Shown here: one piece after another, positions 9,231 to 17,419 of the stretch
Layout: the number at the start of each line of letters is the position of its first letter
How positions within the stretch are numbered: position 1 is the stretch's first letter
Assembly (NCBI RefSeq): GCF_009557615.1
Contig: NZ_CP045652.1
Coordinates: forward strand, 1,426,001 to 1,490,000
Origin: Sphingobacteruim zhuxiongii
GTDB taxonomy: Bacteria; Bacteroidota; Bacteroidia; Sphingobacteriales; Sphingobacteriaceae
Direction: 5' to 3'
DNA length: 64,000 bases
The notes under the pieces: model-generated
The model's database searches: none
Seen by the model: the letters and a program-made list of their open reading frames with translations, nothing else
Told to the model about the DNA's origin: nothing
Position numbers and translations under genes: made by a program

Positions 9231-10352
9231 TTAGTGATTTGCTTTTCTAACGATTATCCTCCTTTCTTCAATTTTTATATTTAAATCACCTGTCAGTTGA
9301 AGTATATCCAGCACTTCACGTAATGATTTGTTGCGGTTTATTTTTAATGTCAGTATAAGTTCGTTTGATTCTAATCCAGATAAATCCGGTACCATATGAT
9401 ACCAACTAGAGATTTCGTTCATGATAACCTGGAGAGATTGATTTTGGAATAAGAATTCATTTCTGGTGAAAGCTAGCATTTCCTCAAGGTCAAAACTGCC
9501 TATAGTTAAATTATCATTTTGCAATGCACCTTTTTGTCCCGGCTTCAGTAATATGTTGGATTGATTGTGTACACAGGCTAAACTGCCTTCGACTAAGGCT
9601 ATAAAAGTATCCTCGATTTTATTATTTGAATTAAACACAAAGGACGTTCCTTTTACAAGAGCCGTGATATGATTCGATTCGACAGAAAATGGACGAGAAG
9701 GATCTTTCACGACTTGAAAGTAGAGTCGTCCTTTGGCCTCCACCTGTCTGCTGTTACTTTTGAATTTGCTTGGGAAGATCAGCTCACTTTGGGAATCTAG
9801 AGTGACTATAGAAAGGTCAGGAAGTTGAAGTTGAAAACTCTCCATAACGTCTGTTGCGACTCTAATTTGTGTTAAATCTCCGTTATGTTCTTTCGACCGG
9901 AATTCATACTTGTTCTCGGAAACCTTAACTATTGAAAAACTTTGCTGTTCGTAAGTCTCACCAATGGACATCAATTTTAGATCTTTGAAATCTCCATTGG
10001 AAGTACTCAATCCTGCTGAAGCAGATTTAAAATTATGCCCCTTACTGAATAATCCGATATTAACGATATCATATTTGGCGGCTTGATAGCCAACAATGCC
10101 AAGAAATAAGATGGTCGCAGCGATTTTTAAGATGATGCTGTAGTTATTCTTTTTGAAATTAACAGGAGGGTTGGTTTTGCTTAATACGGCTTTGGAAATT
10201 CTATCGTGAACATTTTCTTGAGCATCATTATCATCGTTCCATTCGTTCCTTTCAAAAGATTCGGCAAGCTGTTGATCAACCTTATCCAGATCATCTTTGC
10301 CCTGTCTTCCAGAAAGAATGTTAATAATAGTTCTAAGAATTGGTTGCTCCAT
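9231..10352 (-). CDS. FecR family anti-sigma factor (locus 1)
   Basis: 373 residues. A cytoplasmic N-terminal part of about 75 residues, one membrane segment (IILKIAATILFLGIVGYQAA), a periplasmic FecR domain (LQLPDLSIVTLDSQSELIFPSKF, GRLYFQVVKDPSRPFSVES, GTSFVFNSN) and a C-terminal DUF4974 part (FLFQNQSLQVIMNEISSWYH). It holds or activates its sigma factor in response to substrate sensed by the STN domain of the neighbouring SusC. The sigma gene ends 55 bp upstream. The N-terminal half has a longer linker than usual between the membrane segment and the FecR core. Confidence 0.93.
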   Translation of the reverse strand: MEQPILRTIINILSGRQGKDDLDKVDQQLAESFERNEWNDDNDAQENVHDRISKAVLSKTNPPVNFKKNNYSIILKIAATILFLGIVGYQAAKYDIVNIGLFSKGHNFKSASAGLSTSNGDFKDLKLMSIGETYEQQSFSIVKVSENKYEFRSKEHNGDLTQIRVATDVMESFQLQLPDLSIVTLDSQSELIFPSKFKSNSRQVEAKGRLYFQVVKDPSRPFSVESNHITALVKGTSFVFNSNNKIEDTFIALVEGSLACVHNQSNILLKPGQKGALQNDNLTIGSFDLEEMLAFTRNEFLFQNQSLQVIMNEISSWYHMVPDLSGLESNELILTLKINRNKSLREVLDILQLTGDLNIKIEERRIIVRKANH

Positions 10353-10407
10353 TACCGATTGATTTATCTATATAGAGCAATTATAAAGGAGTATCCCCCA
10401 AAGAGTT

Positions 10408-10965
10408 CTAGAAAAAAAATAAAAAAAACATATATCTACTCAAACCTGCTTTTAATTTCTTCAAAGCAATTGTCAGTTGATTCTCGACGGATTTCCTAGA
10501 AATGTTTAGGGCTTCCGCGATTTCTTTTTGCGATAGGTTCTCCTCGCGTTTCATACGATATACCTCTCTGCAGCGCGGTGGTAGTTCAGATATTAGCAGC
10601 GCTAGACGATCAAGGAGATCTTGGTATTCTAGTTTTTGTTGTGGATCGAAGGGGTCTGGAACAAGTTGGCTAAATTGTTCAATATCGAGGTGAGGAACTT
10701 TCTTCTGTTGAATTTGCTTGTAGATTTGATAACGTGTACAAGCGAATAAATAGACTTTAATGGAATGGTTGATGGATATAGAAGCGCGTTTATTCCAAAT
10801 GCTGATAAAAACTTCCTGTACAATCTCCTCACTGGTATGACTATCTTTTAAGACAGATTCTGCCATTAAGAACATAGGACGCCAATACCGATCCATGAGC
10901 TGTTTTAATGCTCTCTGATTGTCGGTCTGTATCGAATGGAATAAATCTCGATCAGAGGGTACCAT
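10408..10965 (-). CDS. ECF-type RNA polymerase sigma-70 factor (locus 1)
   Basis: 185 residues with region 2 (RALKQLMDRYWRPMFLMAE, SEEIVQEVFISIWNKR) and region 4 (LISELPPRCREVYRMKREE, LSQKEIAEALNISRKSVENQL helix-turn-helix). It resembles the Bacteroidota group of ECF factors that sit beside FecR and SusCD and direct transcription of that locus. First gene of the minus-strand operon sigma-FecR-SusC-SusD-DUF1080-oxidoreductase. The C-terminal tail is unusually hydrophobic (YMFFLFFF), a feature also seen in several relatives. Confidence 0.95.
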   Translation of the reverse strand: MVPSDRDLFHSIQTDNQRALKQLMDRYWRPMFLMAESVLKDSHTSEEIVQEVFISIWNKRASISINHSIKVYLFACTRYQIYKQIQQKKVPHLDIEQFSQLVPDPFDPQQKLEYQDLLDRLALLISELPPRCREVYRMKREENLSQKEIAEALNISRKSVENQLTIALKKLKAGLSRYMFFLFFF

Positions 10966-11116
10966 TTTAAGTTTAGAGTTTGGTTAATTGTTTTTCAAAG
11001 ATCTTCATGTCGACCTTTAAGATTAAAGATACAAAAATCCTTTCTAATAATAAAAGGCTTGAGCGAAGCATCTGTCTTTGAATTTTGGGGATAATTATAC
11101 ATCTTAGTTACCGCAT

Positions 11117-13855
11117 ATGACTATTTTTTCTCCCGACATTAAATTCAAATATCCTTGGCGTAGCTATCAACAACGCGTATTGGACGAATTAAATACCCAT
11201 ATGGAGGATGAGCACCTTCATGTTATTGCGCCGCCGGGGTCAGGGAAGACCGTTCTTGGCTTAGAGGTCATGTTACGATTGGGGAAACCTACACTTATTT
11301 TAGCACCGACTTTAGCGATTCGAAACCAATGGATTCAGCGGTTCACAGAGTTGTTTTTGCGACAAGATTCTACGCCGGACTGGATATCGAAGGATATTCG
11401 GAATCCATCAAGGGTTACTGTGGTTACCTATCAAGGTTTGCATGCGGCGTGCAACAATCGAAAAGAAGGGAATTATCAGATAGACTTCGAACACGAAACT
11501 GATATTATTGATGCTAAGCGTTCGAATTTTTTAAATCTACCTGCGATAATTAAAGGACTAAAAGCACAAGGTATTGAGACCTTTATTCTAGATGAAGCGC
11601 ATCATCTAAAAAATGAGTGGTGGCAAACACTCGATCGCTTAAAGAAGGCAATGAAGCCAAAGATGGTCGGACTAACGGCGACACCACCATATGATGTCAC
11701 AGGATTGGAATGGCATCGATATTTAGAACTTAATGGTGCTATCGATGCGGAAATTACTGTTCCAGAACTAGTGCGGCAGGGGGATCTATGCCCGCATCAG
11801 GACTACGTCTATTGCTGTTTGCCTAGCGATGAAGAACTGCAAGCCATCCGAGGATTTCGGGTAAAAGCTTCCGAGGTATTTTCGCTTGTTAAAGAGAATG
11901 AAACGCTTTTAGTTGCAATTTCTAATCACCCCATCATTGTTGACCCCATTGCTCAAGAGTATCAGATCCATGAGAACCTTGCGTTCTATTCTGCGTGTTT
12001 AATCTATCTGCACGCGAAGGCTATAGAAATTACACCGTTGCATTTTGAGTTATTAGGTATTCCCAATCATCCTGAAGATTTACGATTACCAGAGTTAGAT
12101 TTTGCATGGATGGAAGTTTTATTACGCAGTTACCTCTTTGATGAGAAAGGATATTTTAAAGAGCAATTCGAAGAAGAACGTAAGCAACTATTAAATACAC
12201 TAAGACGAAGCGGAGTCATTGAGCGACGAACGATTAAATTTGATCAGGGGCCTAAGATACTGCAACGTTTGAATTCGAGTGTTAGCAAACTTGGCGCCAT
12301 CGAGCAAATCGCCAATTTTGAATATTCACAACTTAAACATTCACTTCGACAAGTAATTCTCACCGATTTCGTTCGTAAAGAATATTTGCTGAATAGTTCG
12401 ATAAATGATGTGCCACTACAAAAGATTGGCGTACTACCTATATTCGAACAGTTGCGGCGAAACAATCAGCAAAATATTAAGCTCGGTGTTCTATCAGGAA
12501 CGATTGTTATTATTCCAATAAGTGCCTACGAAAACTTTCTATCAGCTTATAAGCGGTTAGAAAAAGTGGATGCATTATCCTTAAAGCCGTTGGCTTTTGA
12601 TTCAGCTTATTACCTAATTCAAGTAACGGATCAAACTAGAGATGGGATGGTTGCTGTTGTGACGAAATTATTTGAAATGGGTAATATTGAAGTGTTAATT
12701 GGAACCAAGGCACTCTTAGGTGAAGGGTGGGATGCTCCAGCGATCAATAGTTTATTGCTTGCGTCTGTGGTTGGGTCATTTGTTTCGTCTAACCAAATGC
12801 GTGGACGAGCAATTCGTACGAATCTTGCAATTCCAGATAAAACGAGTAATATCTGGCATATCGCATGTGTCGATCCAAGTGCCAAAGATGGCGGACAAGA
12901 ACTTCTTCTTCTAAAGCGACGCTTTCGCAACTTTGTTGGTTTGTCAGAAAATGTCGAAACAAGTATAGAAAATGGAATCGCTAGAATTGGATTACCCGAA
13001 CAAATGGATAGTGCAGGTATTTCTAATTTTAATGCACATAATTTCAATTTGGCCACTCAAAGAAACCGTCTTGCTCAGCAATGGGAAACGGCAATCAATA
13101 AAGGCTCTCAGCTATTAGAAGAGCTGAAAGTCCCATTCATTGAACCGGATAAATTTCAAGGATTCAAGGCTGCTGAAATGAAGAAAACGATTCGTAATAT
13201 GACGGCATCACTCGGATCTGCGCTTGTTTTTTATTTAGAATGGAGCACACAGGTATCAATGAAGATGATGAAATGGATGGGGGCCAGTGGAGGACAGGTT
13301 ATGCTTGGAATGTTTGGAGTCGGCACAGTTTATTTTTCTTCAAAAGCGCTGAGGACTTTTCGTTACTACGTCAAATATAGGGACGTTACAAAGGATATTT
13401 ATCAAATAGGAAACGCCCTCATCAAGACGCTTTGTAAAAATCGAATTTTCTCTAGTTCAGTATTAGATTTAAAAGTTCTAACTTATTCAGACGGATATGG
13501 TGCTGTATTCTGTCATTTAGATGGCGGGACAACCTACGAGAAATCACTCTTCGTTCAAATGATACAAGAGATTGTTGAGCCGATTGATATGCCTAGATAT
13601 ATCATAGTCCGTAAAAGTTTTGCCCTTAAGGTGCTAAGACAGTACGATTATCACGCGGTTCCAGAATTGCTTGGGAAAAGGGCAGCCCTCGCGAACGACT
13701 TTGCGCAGTATTGGCAAGAGGAAGTTGGGAAATGTGAGCTTATTTTTACAAAGAGTTTAGAAGGCCGCAAGCTATTAATTCGATCGAAAGTTGCGGCCTT
13801 GGCTAATCATTTTAGTGAAGATACGAGCGTACAGCACGTTAACATCTGGAGGTAA
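11117..13855 (+). CDS. large DEAD/DEAH-box superfamily 2 helicase
   Basis: 912 residues. Helicase core: Walker A in APPGSGKTVLGLEVM (about residue 38-52), motif Ia ILAPTLAIRNQW, DEAH box ETFILDEAHHLKNEWW (about 160), motif III VGLTATPPYDV, then a long helical insert and the second RecA-like lobe with VLIGTKALLGEGWDAPAINSL and the motif VI equivalent SSNQMRGRAIRT (about 570). The 250-residue C-terminal part is not recognised; it has a hydrophobic run (GQVMLGMFGVGTVYFSSKAL, about 725-750) that might cross or touch the membrane. The gene is alone, divergent from the locus 1 sigma gene. Role unknown: DNA/RNA remodelling, repair or defence are possible, none shown. Confidence 0.88.
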   Translation: MTIFSPDIKFKYPWRSYQQRVLDELNTHMEDEHLHVIAPPGSGKTVLGLEVMLRLGKPTLILAPTLAIRNQWIQRFTELFLRQDSTPDWISKDIRNPSRVTVVTYQGLHAACNNRKEGNYQIDFEHETDIIDAKRSNFLNLPAIIKGLKAQGIETFILDEAHHLKNEWWQTLDRLKKAMKPKMVGLTATPPYDVTGLEWHRYLELNGAIDAEITVPELVRQGDLCPHQDYVYCCLPSDEELQAIRGFRVKASEVFSLVKENETLLVAISNHPIIVDPIAQEYQIHENLAFYSACLIYLHAKAIEITPLHFELLGIPNHPEDLRLPELDFAWMEVLLRSYLFDEKGYFKEQFEEERKQLLNTLRRSGVIERRTIKFDQGPKILQRLNSSVSKLGAIEQIANFEYSQLKHSLRQVILTDFVRKEYLLNSSINDVPLQKIGVLPIFEQLRRNNQQNIKLGVLSGTIVIIPISAYENFLSAYKRLEKVDALSLKPLAFDSAYYLIQVTDQTRDGMVAVVTKLFEMGNIEVLIGTKALLGEGWDAPAINSLLLASVVGSFVSSNQMRGRAIRTNLAIPDKTSNIWHIACVDPSAKDGGQELLLLKRRFRNFVGLSENVETSIENGIARIGLPEQMDSAGISNFNAHNFNLATQRNRLAQQWETAINKGSQLLEELKVPFIEPDKFQGFKAAEMKKTIRNMTASLGSALVFYLEWSTQVSMKMMKWMGASGGQVMLGMFGVGTVYFSSKALRTFRYYVKYRDVTKDIYQIGNALIKTLCKNRIFSSSVLDLKVLTYSDGYGAVFCHLDGGTTYEKSLFVQMIQEIVEPIDMPRYIIVRKSFALKVLRQYDYHAVPELLGKRAALANDFAQYWQEEVGKCELIFTKSLEGRKLLIRSKVAALANHFSEDTSVQHVNIWR

Positions 13856-13878
13856 TTTTCCCTTGTTAGTTTATCAGA

Positions 13879-14340
13879 TTATGCTTCTACCGCAATAAAA
13901 GTTTCTACTTCTGCATTTTCTCCATCATAGTATTTTTTGCCATGCACAGTGAAATCAGCTTTATAAGTGCGTTTCAGCGTATCATCGGCCCAAATTTCAA
14001 ACCAGGTTTTCGCAACCGCTTCTGGCATTTTTCCCTTCGAAACAAATTTTTGATAGTTGGTTTTCTCGATTTCAATACCTACAAATCCCTCAGGGACATC
14101 TGACAGCGTACTGACTTGGAGGCCAATGATTGTCGTGTAAGGATGATTGAAATCTGATTCGTAGTTTGTATATACGGCATAAATATCTTCACTGATGCTA
14201 TTTGGGATTTGTTCCTGAATCTTTTCATTCCAGAACTTAACCCATAATGCTTCAATGTCAACTGCTGCTTGTCCATTTTGATTGCAGGTTCTAGTCGCGA
14301 TACCAATTACGTAGAACTGTTCGAGTGTTTGATGGTTCAT
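13879..14340 (-). CDS. GyrI-like / AraC effector-binding domain protein
   Basis: 153 residues matching the stand-alone GyrI-like (effector-binding, SOUL-like fold) family: the N-terminal strand FYVIGIATRTCN, the IYAVYTNYESDFNHPYTTIIGLQV segment, the typical turn VPEGFVGIEIEKTNYQKFVSKGKMPEAVAKTWFEIW and the closing YYDGENAEVETFIAVE. Such proteins bind small amphipathic or aromatic molecules; without a DNA-binding part its role is probably sequestration or sensing. Convergent with the helicase gene, 23 bp between stops, and monocistronic. Confidence 0.8.
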   Translation of the reverse strand: MNHQTLEQFYVIGIATRTCNQNGQAAVDIEALWVKFWNEKIQEQIPNSISEDIYAVYTNYESDFNHPYTTIIGLQVSTLSDVPEGFVGIEIEKTNYQKFVSKGKMPEAVAKTWFEIWADDTLKRTYKADFTVHGKKYYDGENAEVETFIAVEA

Positions 14341-14458
14341 TAATGCTCTTGTTTTTGATTTTCATAAAGGTATAACGAATCATTGACAGCCCTATGGCAG
14401 TAGTGTACCGTTACCGTAAATAATTGATTAAAAATAATTTTTCTTAGTAGGAATTTTT

Positions 14459-14466
14459 TAACTTTG
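14459..14466 (+). promoter_or_regulatory. candidate -7 promoter box for msrA
   Basis: TAACTTTG matches the Bacteroidota -7 consensus TAnnTTTG, 65 bp before the msrA ATG. No good -33 TTTG is seen at the right spacing, so this is a weak call. Confidence 0.35.
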
Positions 14467-14531
14467 AATAGAGGGTAAGCTTCTGAAAGTTAGTTGTTTA
14501 CCGCATTTATGCTGTTAAAATTCTAGAAAAT

Positions 14532-15170
14532 ATGAAAGCCACCATTGTTTTTGTCATACTATTAGCGTTTGTAGGAGGGTTCTTATTAACGTCTAACAAA
14601 GAAAGTTCTATTGTTGGTGCTACAAGCTTATCAAGCGATTTAGCAGATTCAACAAATAAAGATTTAAAAGCTATTTACTTTGCAGGAGGATGTTTCTGGG
14701 GAACAGAGCATTTTTTTCAGCAAGTGCGCGGCGTCGTTAAAACGGAAGTTGGTTATGCAAACGGGAATGTTGATAAGCCGTCTTACGAGCAAGTTACGAC
14801 AGGAAAAACTGGATACGCGGAGACTGTGAAGGTTGTTTATGACCCAACTGTGGTTCATTTGGATTTATTAATTGATTTATTTCTTAAAACCATTGATCCA
14901 ACCTCGTTAAATAAGCAAGGTAATGATATTGGAACACAATATAGATCGGGAATTTATTATGTAGATCCCTCAGAGCGGTCATTAATCGATTCGAAATTGC
15001 AGGACTTAGCAAAAGGCTTTAATACCTCGATAGTCGTTGAGTCAAAGCCTTTGACGAATTTCTATATTGCTGAGAAATATCATCAAAAATACTTGGACAA
15101 GAATCCAGGTGGATATTGTCATATTGGACCTGAGTTGTTTGAGATGGCAAAAAAAGCAAATAAAAAATAA
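14532..15170 (+). CDS. msrA: exported peptide-methionine (S)-S-oxide reductase
   Basis: 212 residues. Reduces the S-epimer of methionine sulfoxide in proteins. The catalytic motif is AIYFAGGCFWGTEHFF (nucleophile Cys about residue 54) and the family landmarks VGYANG, YEQVTTGKTGYAETVKVVYDP, DPTSLNKQGNDIGTQYRSGIYY follow; a resolving Cys candidate sits in GGYCHIGP near the C-terminus. An N-terminal hydrophobic signal/anchor (IVFVILLAFVGGFLL) shows it acts in the cell envelope, protecting periplasmic proteins from oxidation. Single gene; no msrB is adjacent. Confidence 0.95.
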   Translation: MKATIVFVILLAFVGGFLLTSNKESSIVGATSLSSDLADSTNKDLKAIYFAGGCFWGTEHFFQQVRGVVKTEVGYANGNVDKPSYEQVTTGKTGYAETVKVVYDPTVVHLDLLIDLFLKTIDPTSLNKQGNDIGTQYRSGIYYVDPSERSLIDSKLQDLAKGFNTSIVVESKPLTNFYIAEKYHQKYLDKNPGGYCHIGPELFEMAKKANKK

Positions 15171-15338
15171 ACCGCATTTATCTTTCAGATTGAGTCAATG
15201 ACTTTCGGCTTTAAATGAAACAGAACGCCTATTTTAGTTTGAATTATTAACCTTCTGTTTTAGGTGTAATCTAATTACTAATTTGATTATTTGCTAATTA
15301 GTAACTATTTTACTGATTGAAACCAATCAGCCTAATTA

Positions 15339-15932
15339 ATGAGCCGGGACTTAAGTGAAGAAAATCTATTATATCGCCTTCGATGTGGTGATATGAAAGC
15401 ATTTGAGTCGTTGTACGAAATCTACAGCTCTATAATCTACAATAACATCTTTCGCTTAATTAGAAATAAGACAGTTTCCGAAGATTTATTGCAAGATGTA
15501 TTTATCAAAATATGGGAAAATAGAGAAAAGATCGACGTAAATCAATCCTTTGTTGCATATCTATTTATCTGCTCCAGAAACATTGCATTTAACTTTAAAA
15601 GGCGCTTAAAGCTAGAAATCTCTTCTAGTTTAAACTCTAATTCTTCAATAGAACCCCACGTACATGCTGTTGATGATTGGCTAGAAAATAAAGAAGTTGA
15701 GCAACATATAGAGCAGATCATCAATAAACTTCCAGAGCAACGACAAAGGGTTTTTCGTTTAGCCAAATTGGATGGAATGAAGTACCAAGAGATTGCCGAT
15801 GATTTAGGGATTTCAATCTCTACTGTCAAAGACCATTTGGTTAAAGCGAATAAGTTTGTTAAAAAATATATGATCGAGAATGGCGGTTTAAATGCCGTCT
15901 CCCTAATGTTTTATCTTTTTTTGAAAAAATAG
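15339..15932 (+). CDS. ECF-type RNA polymerase sigma-70 factor (locus 2)
   Basis: 197 residues with region 2 (AFESLYEIYSSIIYNNIFRLI, SEDLLQDVFIKIWENREKI) and region 4 (INKLPEQRQRVFRLAKLDGMKY, QEIADDLGISISTVKDHL). First gene of the plus-strand run sigma-FecR-SusC-SusD-GH88/SGNH, which it presumably transcribes once FecR signals that substrate is present. fecR starts 58 bp downstream. Confidence 0.95.
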   Translation: MSRDLSEENLLYRLRCGDMKAFESLYEIYSSIIYNNIFRLIRNKTVSEDLLQDVFIKIWENREKIDVNQSFVAYLFICSRNIAFNFKRRLKLEISSSLNSNSSIEPHVHAVDDWLENKEVEQHIEQIINKLPEQRQRVFRLAKLDGMKYQEIADDLGISISTVKDHLVKANKFVKKYMIENGGLNAVSLMFYLFLKK

Positions 15933-15990
15933 TCGACAAGGAGCAGACCTATTCTTCCGCTTAGGTGTATTTATATAAAAATAGACCGAA

Positions 15991-17220
15991 GTGGATTCTA
16001 AGAAAGCCAATATAAACCATTTACTTCAGCGCTATCAATCCGGAGAATATACAAAAGAAGACCTTGAATGTCTTTTAACGTTGTTGTCGGAGGAAGAGAA
16101 CGTTGAAGTTGACCAACAGCTCATTTTGGAGTTGTTGCATCCCGTAGTAGATTCGAAAGCTGAGGAAAATCAGCTAAGTGCAGTATTCGATCGAATTCAA
16201 AGTCAAATTGCCTTGTCGGAAACACCCGACTTAATTCCGATAACATCAAAACGTCGTTCATTAGTCCGTTATTCTATTTGGATAGCAGCATTACTCTGTG
16301 TAGTGATGTCGATTACGCTAATTATTAAGAATAGAGAGACTGGAAATAAGGTGCTTGTAAATCTTCCTGAAATCGCTGTTCCATTAGAACAGATACTGCC
16401 TGGTGGTAATAAAGCAACTTTACGTATGGCTGATGGAACGCTTGTTCAACTTAATGAATCACAAACGGGAATTGTGATGGGAGATGAAATTCTATATGCA
16501 AATGGTCAGATGATTACGGAAGAATCAAGCATTGGTCATGTTGGTGCAAAAGATAAGTCAACCATCGCCTTAGAGCTTTCTACACCTGTCGGAGGAACCT
16601 ACCAAGTTACTCTCCCGGATGGTTCAAAGGTTTGGTTAAACTCATCTTCCAAATTAACCTATCCGATGGCATTTTCTAGTAAGGAGCGTTTAGTCAATTT
16701 AGAAGGAGAGGCCTATTTTGAAGTTCAGCATGACGCTAACAAACCGTTTCGCGTAACAAGTAAAGGTCAAACTTTAGAAGTTTTAGGGACAAGCTTTAAT
16801 ATCAAAGCCTATTTAGATGAAGCGGTAGTGAAATCTACACTAGTGTCAGGTTCAGTGAAGCTTAATACTATTGGCGCTAATCAAAAGAGCATTCATTTGA
16901 GACCTGGGCAACAGTCCTTATTTACGGCTGGAAAAGTTATTCAAGTTGATCAAGTTGATACTCGTACGCTTACCGCTTGGAAAGATGGTTTATTTTATTT
17001 TAATGAGACTACATTGAATGATGCTTTAGAGCAGATCGAGCGATGGTATAATCTTACTGTTGAGATGGATTCAAACATACCGAATACTCATTTTTATGGT
17101 CAGATGAAGCGTAATAAACCACTTAAAAATGTAATTGAAATTTTAGAAGAAAGCGGATTGAATTTCAAGCTTTATCATCGGGGTGATAAACATATTCTAC
17201 GCGTAAAATCTAAAGAATAA
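15991..17220 (+). CDS. FecR family anti-sigma factor (locus 2)
   Basis: 409 residues. Cytoplasmic N-terminal helices to about residue 85, membrane segment (YSIWIAALLCVVMSITLII, about 90-110), a linker with LPGGNKATLRMADGTLVQL, the FecR domain (VTLPDGSKVWLNSSSKLTYP, VNLEGEAYFEVQHDANKPF, LGTSFNIKAY) and a DUF4974 C-terminus (LFYFNETTLNDALEQIERWY). The start is GTG at 15991: a stop lies three codons upstream and no in-frame ATG occurs before the conserved part. It should link the STN domain of the next SusC to the sigma factor just upstream. Confidence 0.94.
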   Translation: MDSKKANINHLLQRYQSGEYTKEDLECLLTLLSEEENVEVDQQLILELLHPVVDSKAEENQLSAVFDRIQSQIALSETPDLIPITSKRRSLVRYSIWIAALLCVVMSITLIIKNRETGNKVLVNLPEIAVPLEQILPGGNKATLRMADGTLVQLNESQTGIVMGDEILYANGQMITEESSIGHVGAKDKSTIALELSTPVGGTYQVTLPDGSKVWLNSSSKLTYPMAFSSKERLVNLEGEAYFEVQHDANKPFRVTSKGQTLEVLGTSFNIKAYLDEAVVKSTLVSGSVKLNTIGANQKSIHLRPGQQSLFTAGKVIQVDQVDTRTLTAWKDGLFYFNETTLNDALEQIERWYNLTVEMDSNIPNTHFYGQMKRNKPLKNVIEILEESGLNFKLYHRGDKHILRVKSKE

Positions 17221-17315
17221 ACCAATAATAGACAATCAATTAGACCAGTATAAACCTTAAATCCTATTTCACATATGAGATCTCCAACTTAAATTTTGGA
17301 GAACATACAAAAAAA

Positions 17316-17341
17316 GAAGTAATGCTGGCGGGCATTACTTC
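17316..17341 (+). promoter_or_regulatory. stem-loop between fecR and susC (locus 2)
   Basis: Perfect 10-bp stem (GAAGTAATGC / GCATTACTTC) with loop TGGCGG, 79 bp before the susC ATG. It is not followed by a T-run, so a classical terminator is unlikely; processing, mRNA stability or partial attenuation between regulator and transporter genes is more plausible. Confidence 0.55.
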
Positions 17342-17419
17342 CAATAGTTGCATGTTCTCAAACGATGCCATAAGGCATATTAGTTAACCATTTAATTAAC
17401 ATACAAACCTTACAAACTT

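Noticed and set aside
17316..17341. Hairpin as a rho-independent terminator ending fecR
   Set aside because: No T-run follows the stem; called a regulatory stem-loop instead.
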